Below, in pieces: positions 21,431 through 32,459 of a stretch of DNA of 64,000 nucleotides. The stretch comes from Lucinisca nassula (lineage: Eukaryota > Mollusca > Bivalvia > Lucinida > Lucinidae). Made by a program: the position numbers and the translations under genes. Under the pieces are notes generated by a model that did no database searches, had not been told where the DNA came from, and saw only the letters and a program-made list of their open reading frames with translations. Location of the stretch: the NCBI GenBank assembly GCA_963580285.1, contig OY757014.1, positions 101,434,072 to 101,498,071 on the forward strand. The letters run 5' to 3'. Every line of letters begins with the position of its first letter. The first letter of the stretch is position 1.

Positions 21431-21734
21431 ACAAGGAATTCCGTGATTTTACCCTGGAATAGAAATTTACGTTCTGGCCCTGGTGTTCCGACCCAAAATC
21501 GAATATAATCGCGTGTTTGATAAATGCACTGGTTGATTACGACCTCGTATGCGCCGTCGTTAAGGCTGACGTCAAAGCACGTAACGTGACGTCACTAAAC
21601 ATTCCTGCAGTGTCAACACAATATGGCGGACGTTGGTAAGCGAAGTGATTGCAGCATTAAAAATCCGCGCTACGAAATGGAAGGTATGCAAGAAAAAGAA
21701 TCCAATATGGGCGTGAAGGGTGGGTAGAAAAATC

Positions 21735-22075
21735 CGTCGCAAAGTATAAGTAAAACAAAGATCAGGAATCGATACAATTAACTTACTCCACCGATCAAAG
21801 ACACCAAAGGGAAAGAAACACAAACATAAAGCGACCAGACCATAATGGAAACCTAAACAAAGGAAGGCCATAAGGAGGGTTACTTTCCCACAAAATGGCC
21901 ACATGGCCTTCCAAAATAAAAAAAAGAACACAAGTGATACACACAGTAAGTAACAAACAACAGCATAAATAAACCGCCACAGAAGAACCACCTTGGAAAG
22001 ATCAGTGGAAATATTTCCACTGGGGGGCTTAAATCGATTTTACGTGGCCACAATCCACAAGCCTCGTGATGACGG
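21735..22075 (-). mobile_element. 5'-truncated PLE 3' end
   Basis: Starts AAGTAAAACAAAGATCAGGAA (reversed PLE 3' terminus), includes CACAAAATGGCCACATGGCC, CACAGAAGAACCACCTTGG, TTCCACTGGGGGG and TTAAATCGATTTTACGTGGCC, then ends at an unrelated flank near 22075. Confidence 0.8.
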
Positions 22076-22189
22076 ACAGTGTCCCTCGGGACGGATTTTT
22101 CAATTTACCCTTATACCCATATAAGATTTTTATATTTTGTTGAAAACAATCATTTGAACTGTCTGGTTAAGGTCAGAATATATGATGCT

Positions 22190-22400
22190 ATGCAGAGTTA
22201 ACACACATTATAGTGATTCAACCATACAAGTTTGGACACAATCCATCAATATGTTCAGAAGATACAGTGCTCAAATAGGCTACGCTGACTCCCACGAAAA
22301 ATATTACCATACAAGTTTTGTCAGAATCATTCAATAGGTTCAGGAGGTGCATTGCTTCAAACAGGCTACGCTGACGCTGACGCTGACGCTGACGCCAAAG
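22190..22400. repeat. Tandem duplication with (GACGCT)n hexamer run
   Basis: Two related blocks (ACCATACAAGTTT, TCAGAA or AGAATC, CAATA.GTTCAG, GGCTACGCTGAC) at about 22205 and 22307. The second ends in five GACGCT units at 22368-22395. A shorter relative lies near 22710. Confidence 0.65.
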
Positions 22401-22809
22401 GGATTCACAACAAAAAAATATGTTCCACTCACCTTTGGTGGTGTTGAAAGGGGTGGGGGTAATATGGCCCTTTGCCTGCAAGGACAGTAACTGATAAAAT
22501 ATGAGACTAATGAACTCATTTTTGTGTTCTCTAGTAATTGATTTTCAACAAAGAATCCAAAGATAATGAGGAGTATAAGGCCCACAGCACGCAAGGCCAA
22601 TACGTCTAAAACCTTAAATCTAAGAAACTCAATTTTGTGTCTCTCCTAGTAAGTGATCTTCCAGGACGAACGGCTGTTTTCGCCTATCCCAGCGTTCCTA
22701 GTGATGTAAACATACAGATTTGGCCAGAATCCATCAATAGGTTAACAACTTAGAAACTCAATTTTGTGTTTCCTAGTAAGTGATTTTCACCAAAAAAAAA
22801 AAGAAAAAT

Positions 22810-23107
22810 CAAAGTAGAAGTAAAACAAAGATCAGGAATCGATACAATTAACTTACTCCACCCATCAAAGACACCAAGGAAAAGAAACACAAATATGAAG
22901 CGACCAGACCAAAATGGAAACCTAAACAAAGGAAGGCCATAAGGACAGTTACTTTCCCACAAAATGGCAATATGGCCATCCAAAATAAAAAGACACAAGT
23001 GATACACACAGTAAGTAACAAACAGCAACATAAATAAACCGCCATAGAAGAACCGCCTTGGAACGGTCAGTGGAAAGATTTCCACTGGTGGGGGGGGGGG
23101 GGGGGGC
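22810..23107 (-). mobile_element. 5'-truncated PLE 3' end with long poly-G
   Basis: Terminus AGTAGAAGTAAAACAAAG at 22812, body identical in order to the copies at 21735 and 38565, ending TTTCCACTGG and a run of about 17 G with one T (23090-23107). The copy stops at the G tract. Confidence 0.8.
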
Positions 23108-23159
23108 TAGACTTTTCCCTCTTTTTTTGATATTTATAGATATTGTCTTTTGTCTTGGG

Positions 23160-24080
23160 ATGGTAAACCTTGTATGAAGTGTCATGGGTGAATGGTAAAT
23201 ACTTTTGAAGGTATGACCAAGGTTAATGTTTTTTTTGTGTGTCAAACACACGTATAAAAGCAATGGAATGTAAGTCTTGTGATGGTAAGATGTGTGTGAT
23301 GTTTCATGAGAGTAGGACGTTATGACTGAGGTTAAGGTTTTTGGTTGGCCGTGACAAACTACCGCGACAATATCGTTATAGTTATGGCCTTTTGTCAGAA
23401 TGTAAGTCTTATGGTGGTAAGTTTGTGTGTGAAGTTTCATAGGAGTATGGTAGATATTTTTGAAGTTATGACCGAGAATAAGGTTTTGGGTTATGGCGTG
23501 ACAAACACACGGACAAAAGCAATATATGTATGGCCCTTTGTTAGAATGTTTGTCTTGTGATGGTAAGTACATGTATGTGTGTTATGTTTCATGAGAGTAA
23601 GGCAAATAAATTTAAAGTTACGACCGAGGTTAAGGTTTTCTAGTTAACCGGGACAAACACACGGACAAAAGCATTAGATTTAAGTTATAGCCCTTTGTCA
23701 TAATGTAAGTCTTGTGACGGTAAGTATTTGGATGATGTTTCATGGAAGTATGGCATAAACGTTTTAAATTATGACCGAGGTTAAGGTTTTTGGTTATGGT
23801 GTGACAAACACAAGGACAAAAGAATATAGTTATGGCACTTTGTCAGAATGTAGGTGTTGTGATGCTTAATACACGTGCGACGTTTTATGAAAGTATGGAA
23901 ATGGCCGAAATTAGTTTTTGTTTTTGTTAAGGCGTTACAAACACACGGATAAAAGCAATATAATTATGGTTGTTTGTCAGAATGTAGGTCTTGTGATGGT
24001 AAGTTTGTGAAGTTTCATGAGAATAGGTGTTATACTTTTGAAGTTAATTTTTTGGTTCATGAGGTGTGACAAACGGACTG
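23160..24080. repeat. Satellite-like tandem array, unit about 145 bp
   Basis: Six or so degenerate units with the order GACCGAG, GTTAAGGTTTT, GTTATGGCGTGACAAACACACGG, ACAAAAGCAATA, TTATGGCCCTTTGTCAGAATG, TAAGTCTTGTGATGGTAAG, GTTTCATGAGAGTA. Unit starts are near 23215, 23335, 23485, 23630, 23785 and 23925. Confidence 0.8.
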
Positions 24081-24099
24081 ACAATGTGATTACTATGGG

Positions 24100-24720
24100 G
24101 CGCCAACATTCCCCTCATGGTCCCTATCAGAGTATCAAGTTTCACTAAATTAACTGTAAAACCATGTGGGGCCCTAATGAAGAAGGGAAGTAACTCCGTT
24201 AGTACTGTTGACAGGGTTATGGCTCTTGCATTCTGCGATTCCCCTCAGGGCCCTCTACAAGTGTATCAAGTTTCACTAAGTTACCATTCAATCTTTCAGC
24301 GACATGTTCCAGACAGGCAAAAATTAATAAGGGAAATAACTGTAATTACTCTTGACGGTTCTTGCACTCTACACTTCCTCTGATGACAAGCGATAAATAA
24401 ATCAAGTTTCAGTAAATTGCCAAATTGCCATCTATACGTTCAGCTGTACGCTCTAAACAAGCTTTTCACTGGAAAAAAAGTTTGAAAGGAAAGTAACTCC
24501 ATAAATACGGTGATAAGGTTATGGTTTTCCATTCTGTGTTTCCCCTCATTGCCCTCTATCAATATATCAAGCTTCACTAAATTTAATACTTTTAGGGATA
24601 TGCTCTGCACAAAACTGCGACGGAAGGAAAGACGGACGGTCAGACGGACAGATATAGCGGCGATTATATGCTCTCCCTTCGAGGGGGTGGGGCATTAAAT
24701 TTGTAGGTAATAACAAAATT
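24100..24720. repeat. Tandem dispersed repeat (three units)
   Basis: GGTTATGG.TCTTGCATTCTG, CCCCTCA..GCCCTCTA, ATATCAAGTTTCACTAAATTA and GGAAAGTAACTCC blocks repeat at about 24117, 24215 and 24520. The array ends in GACGGACGGTCAGACGGACAG and GCTCTCCCTTCGAGG, as at 21130-21430. Confidence 0.65.
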
Positions 24721-25074
24721 TCTTTAGTTTTAGTAGTAAGTAAGAATCGAAATCCAGAAATTATTTGTTCTGTAAATTAAAGTCTGTTGGTCAGTTGTAA
24801 GTAGACAAATCACAAATCAATTAAAGTAGACAAATCACTCGCGCCATGCGCTCGTGATATGATCTACTTTCCAGCTGACAAAGACTAGATTTTTCTTAAC
24901 AATTCACCGCTAGAACGGATCTGTTTCTTAATTTTATATGGTTCCTAGGTTTGCTGTCAACAATATGCAATAATTGACAATAACTAAGAGTCTCACAAAA
25001 TGCAGATGGTTATATGGATTTTCAATCGATATTATAGTACATTTTTTGTATAAATTAAGGTTTTGGTCATAGTA

Positions 25075-25235
25075 TATGAGTGAATGAGTGTTTGAGTTTT
25101 ACGACTCACCGGCAGCTTAGGCCATCTGGAGACGGGATCTCGGTTTAAAGATCCGAAAGTCTGGAGAAGCCAGAATCGATCCTGCGATCCCTGGTTTACA
25201 AGACACGTAGCATAATCACTTCACCAAGGATGCTT
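25075..25235 (-). mobile_element. tRNA-derived SINE, family C (GAGT tail)
   Basis: Read in reverse: a tRNA-like head with B-box-like GATCGATTCTGG (about 25165-25180), a middle AGATCCCGTCTCCAGATGG and the 3' end GGTGAGTCGTAAAAC followed by CACTCATTCACTC. Truncated copies occur at 9048-9136 (-) and about 41595-41690 (+). Confidence 0.7.
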
Positions 25236-25372
25236 TTAATAGTACATGAAAAATAAATTTGAATATTGAACTCAAATGACAAGAACTCTTTAGCCTTTAT
25301 GTGGTAAAAAAACAAACATGACGTGATAAACTTCAAAATATCTGCTCTATCAAGGGTTATTTTCCATTACAG

Positions 25373-26847
25373 ATGTCCACAGGGCTGTGCGTGCATTGGT
25401 CGAAAAATTGACTGCACAGGAAAACGGATGTGTGGCTTGTACGGCCAAAGGAAGTTTACCAATCTATCAACGATCTTATCAACTTCTACAACCTCGTTGG
25501 ATGTTAGCACCAACCATCAAATGTTTTTAAATTTAGACCTTGCATCACAGACTCTTCCTGATATCACATTTCTTAACCTCTCGTCCTGCGAAATATATTA
25601 TTTGTCTCCTGGTTTCTTTGTTTCTATGGTAAATTTAAAAGTTCTGGACCTGAACTACAATAAGTTGAAAACTTTAACATCTTATATGTTTTCATTGCAA
25701 TCTAAATTGGAACTTTTCTATTTCAAGGGAAACATTGAACCTCTTGTCATAGAACCAAACGCCTTCCACGGATTATTTGGTTTGAGGTACTTAACTTTGA
25801 GTGAACTGCAAATAAAGGTTATCTCTGAATATGCTTTTGCCTCCCTCGAGTTGAAAGAACTAAGAATTATTAATTCTGAAATAAAAAAAGTTGAGGCACT
25901 TTTCCTTGGAGATGCTGAAATTGAAAATATCTTTCTGAATACCAGTACATTTCAGGACTTTTATGAGCGAATGTTTGACGGGGTCACTGGGGTCAAACAT
26001 ATGGCGACAGACAATTACAAATATTGCTGCCTACGGCCATCTTACGTGTATGAAGAAAATTGCTTTCCGCACCGAGATGAATTTTCATCCTGCGAAGACC
26101 TGATAGGAACAGAATTTCTCCGACCAATTATTTGGTCAATAGGGGGGTTTTGCCTTCTAGCTAATGGAGGATCAATTGCATATCGCTTGATTCGTCACAA
26201 AGAACAACTAAAACATACTTATGGTATTTTGGTAACCCATCTGTCTGCATCTGACCTGTTAATGAGTGTGTATTTGCTTCTTATTGCCAGCACTGATTCG
26301 ATTTACAGTGGTGATTACATTTTTTACGATGAATATTGGCGCCGAAGTAACTGGTGTAAAGCAGCCGGTATCTTGTCCACAGTGTCATTTGAAACTTCAT
26401 TACATCTTGTTGGTTTGGTAACTATAGACAGGTTTCTTGTTGTAAAGTTCCCGTTTGGTCAGTGGCGTTTGACCAGACGAGTGGGTTCGATCCTTGCCCT
26501 GTTTATTTGGGTCCTGTTTTTGTTTATTGCTGTATTGCCGGTGGCTGCGAAGCCCTTCTTTAAAGATGAATTTTATTCCCAATCGGCACTTTGTTTAGCT
26601 TTGCCAGTAACCCGAGCCCGTCCGCGAGGCTGGGGTTATGCATTTGGAATTTACATAGCTTTAAACTTTGTAGTTTGTTTGCTGGTTATTGTTGGTCAGT
26701 GGTTCACTTTCAGCACAATTAAAGCAACATCAAAAGCTACAGCCGGTCGACGATCAAAGGGTCGCACAAACGAGGCAAGGATTGCCAAGAATCTGTTGAC
26801 AGTTGCAGTTTCAAATACGCTCAGCATTTTGCCCGTAGTTCTAGCAG
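25373..26847 (+). CDS. Leucine-rich-repeat GPCR exon: LRRs, hinge, TM1-TM6 (GRL101/relaxin-receptor-like)
   Basis: Large internal exon of a rhodopsin-class LRR receptor. It starts at a 3' splice site (TTATTTTCCATTACAG, exon from 25373) and ends at a donor (GCAG|GTACGT, exon end 26847) one base into a codon. Order: an LRR N-cap (CPQGCACIGRKIDC), several LRRs (INFLNLSSCEIYYL-like, LKVLDLNYNKLKTL, LRYLTLSELQIKVI) and a cysteine hinge (YKYCCLRP, DEFSSCEDLIG, to about 26101). Then come TM1 with an N (LANGGSIAYRL), TM2 (LSASDLLMSVYLLLIAS), the extracellular Cys in SNWCKAAGILS, TM3 ending TIDRFLVV (about 26421, the DRF form of DRY), TM4, ECL2 with SALCLALP, TM5 (LNFVVCLLVIVGQWF), a basic third loop and TM6 (SNTLSILPVVLA). 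The family binds relaxin-like or unknown ligands at the cell surface and couples to G proteins. Signal peptide and any LDLa modules would be in upstream exons not seen here. The frame is intact and uninterrupted. Read-through past 26847 is intronic. Confidence 0.9.
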
Positions 26848-27425
26848 GTACGTATACCTATGTTTGGTTTGGAAATTACAGCTGCGTACTCTATTCCGGT
26901 TAAATCCACGTCCCTCCGGAAAATTCACTCAAAGACCAAAGAAAAGTGTAAGAAACTATGATTTTCTATATACGCGTTGTATCATGCAAGATGCAAACAT
27001 CATGTCAAATTGTAGTTCCAGTGACACTTAACACTGTCATCCGTATATATTTGTGGACAATATACATGAGCTTTTTGTACAAGATTCGGTATATTGTTTC
27101 TTATACTTGAACTAATATGGCTGCAATATGTTATAGTTTACTTTAGGAAATGAAAAAAAGTGCTAAAATGTAGATCTTGAATATGTAATAAATTATAGTG
27201 AAGCCATGTTATTATCTATAGCCCAGTGGTGTATATCTTTATCCAAAAACAACCATTAACAATAACGTATTGTAGACTTTTCGTTGCTTAATACTATATA
27301 TAATATCCCATCTTGAAATGTGAATAACAACAATGTGTAGATTTGGCACCTGCATATCTGGACAAGTGATTATTAATATGTCCTGTCAAGAAATTTATAT
27401 TCAGAAAAGAAAATTATAGCAAAAC

Positions 27426-27531
27426 GCCCCAGCAGACAGCAGTCGCTAGGGCAACGTCAAATAAACGTCGGTGCAACGTCATGCACCGACGCAGATTTGA
27501 CGTCACAATTACGACATGTGCCTGCTGGGGC
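27426..27531. mobile_element. Short palindromic MITE
   Basis: Outer arms GCCCCAGCAG and CTGCTGGGGC, inner arms CGTCGGTGCA and TGCACCGACG separated by a 6-nt centre, plus ACGTCAAAT/ATTTGACGT between them. A near-continuous inverted repeat of 106 bp. Confidence 0.75.
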
Positions 27532-27616
27532 ACCCTTGCCACTGGAGGATCTTACACTCGTGGCCATTTCATATGAAATTTATTAAAAGAGCTTACGGTG
27601 AGTTTCATAAATTTCA

Positions 27617-27888
27617 CATCATGAAAACACGCCTGTATAATTTTGACCCCCTTGAACCCCACTTTTATATAGTAAAACTGGGGTTTCCGGGGGTATGCCT
27701 TATTTTTCTCTAAAATAAAGATTGTGGGTACTCGTTAGAACCGCCTCACCGAGGCGGTTCTAACGAGTGCCCACAATCTATATTTTGAGGAGAAATAAGA
27801 AAAATATCGTAATTTTTCATCATAAAATTTTCATTTTTTTTCGGCGATAATGGTGGCAATGTATTTGTATAGGCTTGTTTGCGTAATG
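27617..27888. mobile_element. Palindromic MITE (CGAAAACACGCC family), intact core
   Basis: Ends CATCATGAAAACACGCC and GCTTGTTTGCGTAATG. The central hairpin is GATTGTGGGTACTCGTTAG, AACCGCCTCACCGAGGCGGTT and its reverse. One flank holds a second hairpin (CCCCACTTTTATATAG, TAAAACTGGGG). Opposite orientation to the copies at 29636 and 57677. Confidence 0.85.
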
Positions 27889-28609
27889 CATAGGAAAGAA
27901 GCCCTTATGTAAGTTTCAGTTTGTAATGTAACGATTTTCTAAGGGATTTTATTGCAAATGAAATTCAAGATACTCTGGATTTTCACGGTGGGCGCCATAA
28001 TGTTGCGCGCTAGTAATCCTTTGTTATTATTATTGTGGTCATATAATGTTAATGAAATGCGTTTATACGCAAAATAAAAGCGTCGTTTAATGATTAAGTG
28101 AAAATATCATAGCGTATCTTTGCCACAATGTTTTTATAAAAAGTAAATAAATGATATAGAATATCCATGTCATTGGTTTATATTCCAAAATTTTGAATAA
28201 TAACAAAGCATGTAAGTGTCATTAATATATATTCCGAAAAATAAATAATAATAATATTGCATATCCTTGTCATTAGAGTAAATTTCGGAAAGTTAACAAT
28301 AACGAAACATCCCTGTCACGTGTCAATCCAGAGCAATATATATTATAATATAGAGTGGTCTAAAATATATTGCATATTTTTATTCCTCGAAAAGCTTATA
28401 GTACCATTATGTAGCTTTTCCGTTGTTGCAAGCCCAGTACAATTGAAATAAGTCACAAAATTATTTAATTATTTGGCAAAATAAAATACAAAAAAGTTAC
28501 ATACAAATGCAGCAAAGATTTGGAAGTATTCTAACCGTATATGTATTATTTTATTGATGACCAGTACATATACAGACCTACACACAAATATTTTATAATT
28601 TGTTGGTTT

Positions 28610-28800
28610 GTGTTGACGTTTTACATCCCCATCAACACATATCAGGTCATTTTGAAGATGATGCTTCCGATTTGAGGGAGTTTTACTCGACACTGAGGTG
28701 AAATGACATCTCAAACATTCCGCCCAAAGAAACTGTTTGGGTTTCGGGACGATCCGACTCGCACCACTATTTCTGGGCAGGTTGATACCTAATCGCTGTT
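28610..28800 (-). mobile_element. SINE family A, reverse, diverged
   Basis: GACGTTTTACATCCCCATCAACAC, TCAGGTCATTTTG, GAGGTGAAATGACATCTCAA and CGACTCGCACCACT are the reversed landmarks of the family, truncated before the 5' end. Confidence 0.75.
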
Positions 28801-28859
28801 TTCACTTCATTTATTACCGTAACCCAAGCTGGTTGTAGGGGCACATTTGGTGACTCCAT

Positions 28860-29420
28860 GACAAACTCCTTCCACCTTATCCTCTATTCCACTGCCCTCT
28901 GAGATGCTGCAAAGCTCAATCGTGACCTCTTCTTGATATTATCTTCCAATCGCTTCTTATGTCTTCGACATCTTTTGATTCTACTAACTTTTCCCTTGAG
29001 CATTGTCTTGGCGAGGCCTGGTGAGCGGGAGGCATGTCCATTCCACCGCAGCTCCCTTTTCTTACCTTAAGTGAGGAGCACCTCCTGAGGTTCAATCAGT
29101 GCTCGAATCCGACTTTAGACCTCTTCATTTGTAATGTGGTCCTTGTAAGAGATGCTAAGGATCCTGGTCTAGCACTTCATTTTTACGGATTTGATCACGT
29201 TCTTCATTACGGCTGGCAATATCCAAGTTTCACATGCATACATGAATATTGAGATGACAAGTGAGAGCAAAGGCCTCAACTTACTGTGGAGCGATATGGT
29301 TCTGTCTTTCCAAATTAATTTCAACTTTGAAACCACAGCTACCGTTTGTGCAATTTGAGCAAGACCTTCGGGTTTAGAGCCTTCATCTGTTACAAAGATA
29401 CTAGTTACTTGAAAAAAAAA
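28860..29420 (-). pseudogene. LINE RT C-terminal remnant (RTE/CR1-like)
   Basis: Minus strand from 29410: EGLAQIAQTVAVVSKLKLIW, ISLHSKLRPLLSLVISIFMY, ACETWILPAVMKN, then through stops TRILSISYKDHITNEEV, ELRWNGHASRSPGLAKTMLK and KRCRRHKKRLEDNIKKRSR. These match the conserved LINE tail pattern (A.A.L..IW, LY.....LLYGCETW, GH..R, K..L.G...G.R.RGR...W.DNI). Endonuclease and RT core are absent. A short + strand copy of its 3' part lies at about 29925-29965. Confidence 0.75.
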
Positions 29421-29475
29421 ATCAAAAATGAGTTCCTTTAAGAGCAATGAAAACATTCATAAGAAAGAAGACATT
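29418..29475 (-). mobile_element. Fragment related to the hammerhead repeat at 37387
   Basis: The reverse complement of 29418-29470 (CTTATGAATGTTTTCATTGC, TCTTAAAGGAACTCATTTTT) matches the DNA immediately 3' of the hammerhead at 37387-37432. The ribozyme itself is not included here. Confidence 0.7.
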
Positions 29476-29635
29476 CATAAGAAAGCTGTTACTGTCTATA
29501 ACCTTCGACCATTGATCCCTATATCATCTATCATCGAAAAGGTCTTCCCGATCATCAGGACTCGCCAAAACAGTGAACAGTTAATGGATCAAGAAGATGT
29601 GGAAGGCATAAGAAGAAATCGGGAGATAATATCAA

Positions 29636-29913
29636 CATTACGAAAACACGCCTATACAAATACATTGCAAATTTTAGCGCCGAAAAATTCAAATTTTAAG
29701 ACGAAAAATTGTGATTTTTTTCTTATTTCTGCTCAAAATATAGATTGTGGGTAGTCGTTAGAACCGCCTCAACGAGGCGGTTCTAACGAGTATCCGCAAT
29801 CTATATTTTGAGCAGAAATAAGAAAAATGAATTTTACCCCTGTAATCCCCAGATTTACTATATAAAAGTGGGGTTAAAGGGGGTGGACATTATATAGGTG
29901 TGATTTCGTGATG
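29636..29913. mobile_element. Palindromic MITE (CGAAAACACGCC family), intact core
   Basis: Ends CATTACGAAAACACGCC and TAGGTGTGATTTCGTGATG. Core arms of about 50 nt run from TTCTTATTTCTGCTCAAAAT through GTTAGAACCGCCTC to GAGGCGGTTCTAACG and back. 278 bp, no ORF. Confidence 0.9.
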
Positions 29914-29959
29914 AGAAGAGAACATGATTGAGCTTTGCAGCATCTCAGAGTGCAGTGGA

Positions 29960-30225
29960 AGACAGATTCAAGGGCGAGGATTGTGACCACGTAAAATCGA
30001 TTTAAGTCGCCACAGTTTTCTGAACGTTCCAAGGCGGTTCGACTGTTGTGGTTTATTATTGGTATATTTTGTCTTTGCCCACGTGTATTGCTAATATATA
30101 TATATTTTTCGATAGCCGTGTAGCCATTTTGTAATTTTTTGTTTGTATTTCTTTCCCTTTGGTATCTCAGATTGGAGGTAAGGTAATTGTATCGACTCCT
30201 GTTTATTGCCTTCACTTCTATTGTT
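29960..30225 (+). mobile_element. PLE 3' UTR terminal fragment, sense
   Basis: GGCGAGGATTGTGACCACGT, TCCAAGGCGGTTC, TTTCCCTTTGGTATCTC and ending TGCCTTCACTTCTATT at about 30222. It is 5'-truncated and joined on the left to a LINE fragment (GATTGAGCTTTGCAGCATC). Confidence 0.75.
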
Positions 30226-30654
30226 TCTGTGTTTCTCCTCATGAGGTTTCATCACGGAAACACACTTATACATGTCTTTTTCTATAATTGTCAGACTAGT
30301 ATTTGGTCCGTTGTCATTATTATCAAATATTATTCACCCAAATATTCATAATACGCTATTCCACATGCACAGCTATGTGTCTCATCTGTGGGTGTATTGT
30401 TCTATCAAGATCGATACTAAATAGAGAAACGAACATGATTTCCCTGATATTTACTGTGAAATAATAGATCCGGTTTTGTGCTGTGATAATACTTAATAAT
30501 TACACCTTAGAATAATATTAACGACAATAAGTTTTTAAATTAGCTATTGACTTCGCTACTGAGAAAAGCTATCCCAAAAAGTGGGTTATTAAGGCCTTTA
30601 GACATGCTGGTAAGTCATTATAGTCACAAACATTTTACATGTATGTCTAGGGCA

Positions 30655-30925
30655 TCCGCCCATCGGGACTTAGAGAAATAGAATGAGCTGCATGGTGCTT
30701 CCACGCAGAGCTGAAACTGTCCACAATTGAGTACTGGTAAACCGATTTGAAGGTCAAAACCTGCCCAGGCAAAGTGGTGCGAGTGGGACCATCCATGCAT
30801 ATAAACCCTATAGGTCTCACTAGGCGGCAGGGCAAAATTGGAAGCAACGTCTCCAAAAAAGGCTCAAATAGTGCTGACGCGGACGTAGAACCTCCGTTAA
30901 AACAAACAAACCTGTATATGTATTT
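30655..30925 (+). mobile_element. SINE family A, internally deleted
   Basis: GCCCATCGGGACTTAG, GTGCTTCCACGCAGAGCTG, TATAAACCCTATAGG and CGGACGTAGAACCTCC. The TCATTTCATCTCAATG block is missing. Ends in AAACAAACAAAC. Confidence 0.8.
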
Positions 30926-31235
30926 GTTTGTTTGTACTGGAATTTAACGGCCCAGTCAACACGTTTTAGGTCATTTTTAGCCGATCAGTTTACCTATCCA
31001 CACATTGTCTGGGCAGGCTTACACGTAAGCGGTTAACCAGTTCAGTGCACATTCTTTCGCCAGGAACTGACAACTGCTTATCTTGAATCAGCGGAAGGGA
31101 GATAATCACTGTAGAAAAGATTTCCTGATCAATCTCCACGAAAGAATGTTACCGACTCTGGCAGGTATCGAACCCGCATCCTCCTGATCACCAGCCATAC
31201 GCGGATCAGGCTGACCTACCGAGGCCGACAACATG
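30926..31235 (-). mobile_element. tRNA-derived SINE, reverse
   Basis: Reversed (AAAC)n tail at 30918-30935, body with CCCAGTCAACACG and TCTGGGCAGGC, and a tRNA-like head at 31150-31235. In reverse the head reads CGGTAGGTCAGCCTGATC (A-box region) and GCGGGTTCGATACCTGC (B box). It lies tail-to-tail with the SINE at 30655. Confidence 0.75.
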
Positions 31236-31429
31236 TATTTGTATAAGTTACACACGTCAATGTTCAGTTTGAAGTTGCAGGTTAGGAAGCATGAACGGAG
31301 TTAAAGCGTCAACTAATGAGGTGGTATTAAGGGAGGTAATTCATCATTAGTTAGGGCGTGACAACAGAGAAATTAAGTTTAAACCAAACAGAACATATTG
31401 CTCATCTTCCTTTGTCTGCAACGACACTC

Positions 31430-31757
31430 GTAGGAGCGCGGTAGCTAAGTGGTTAGTGTACTTGCCTTTAATGCTATATTCACACGGTTCGATTCCCGGC
31501 AGCGGTAATAAAATTGCAGTGCCCGAACCTGCTCCGCTGGCATCATTTGCATGGATGAGTGCCACAAAGTGAACCTTCCTTCGATCGGGACGTTCACTGG
31601 AGGCCCCTTGGGCAGGGATAACCATTCCATATGCAGGTTCAACAGCCCTACCGTAAATGTACGTTTTCACCCTGCACACCCTGAGTGTATGTAATGTACA
31701 CCTGCGAATAATGGTCAAATGCGAACGATCGCAGTATCAGTAGAAAGAAAGAAAGAA
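31430..31757 (+). mobile_element. tRNA-derived SINE with (AGAA)n tail
   Basis: Head AGCGCGGTAGCTAAGTGG, TTAGTG (A box) and CGGTTCGATTCCCGG (B box, about 31487). The body runs to AATGCGAACGATCGCAGTATC and ends GTAGAAAGAAAGAAAGAA. ORFs across it are incidental. Confidence 0.8.
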
Positions 31758-31964
31758 CACGTTATTTCCCTGCACGGTTTCCGCGCAAGGGGGGTGTTGG
31801 ATATAACCAGAGTTTGGGTGTCCTGGGATAATCAGCGATGGAAAGTCGTGTCTAAGAAAAGTGAAATACACAAGTCGTGACCTTATTATAGCCTTCCGTA
31901 GGATAGGTCATCCTAAAGATGTGGGAAAATGGCGTCTCTCCTATTTCTAAAACGATGAATATGA

Positions 31965-32053
31965 TCGGTCTGTTTCTTATTAGTTCAAAACATAGATTGA
32001 GGATGCTCGTTTGAACCGGCTCAATGAGGCGGTTCTAAGGAGTAGCCACAATC
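31965..32053. mobile_element. Left half of a palindromic MITE, split by a larger element
   Basis: TTCAAAACATAGATTGAGG, CGGCTCAATGAGGCGGTTCT and GTAGCCACAATC belong to the CGAAAACACGCC MITE core. The continuation (CCACAATCTATGTTTTCAAGC) is found at 34007 after the 32054-34006 insert. Confidence 0.75.
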
Positions 32054-32332
32054 CGGTATCACGACTCCCCGAAATCACCGAAATCACCCCGAAATCACCG
32101 AAATCACGACAGAAATAACCGAAATCACCACGGAAATAACAGAAATCACCATTGTTGAATTAATATATGGACATGTATAGTGTATTTAGCTTACAAACAT
32201 TATTTTTTATTGTCAATGAGGACTTTTGGGTACCTTTTCAGCCAAAAACACTTAAAATTGTACGCTCGGGATATCTTCCGAAATCTTGCGAAATCACCTG
32301 TCATTAATGCAATATTATAGGGGCATATTTAT

Positions 32333-32459
32333 AGGTTATTGACTTTATATTGGGAAATATTCGGCACGAGTTCATATGGCGAAGGACGCACGAGCTTGCG
32401 AGTGCGTCTTCGCCATATGAACGAGTGCCGAATATTTCGCAATATAAAGTCAATAACCT
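32333..32459. repeat. Near-perfect 127-bp palindrome
   Basis: Arms of about 58 nt: AGGTTATTGACTTTATATTG to GAAGGACGCAC on the left, mirrored by GTGCGTCTTCGCC to AATATAAAGTCAATAACCT on the right, around a 10-nt loop (GAGCTTGCGA). Only a few mismatches. Confidence 0.9.

Noticed and set aside
22368..22395. CRISPR-like or regulatory array from GACGCT repeats
   Set aside because: A simple hexanucleotide run in eukaryotic DNA; no spacer structure.
22949..23572. 207-codon minus-strand ORF
   Set aside because: Spans a satellite array and a PLE 3' end. The repetitive Thr/His/Tyr-rich peptide follows the 145-bp unit.
31437..31510. tRNA gene on the plus strand
   Set aside because: A and B boxes are present but no acceptor stem; continuous with a SINE body and (AGAA)n tail.
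31347..31718. 123-codon minus-strand ORF
   Set aside because: Antisense to a complete tRNA-derived SINE.
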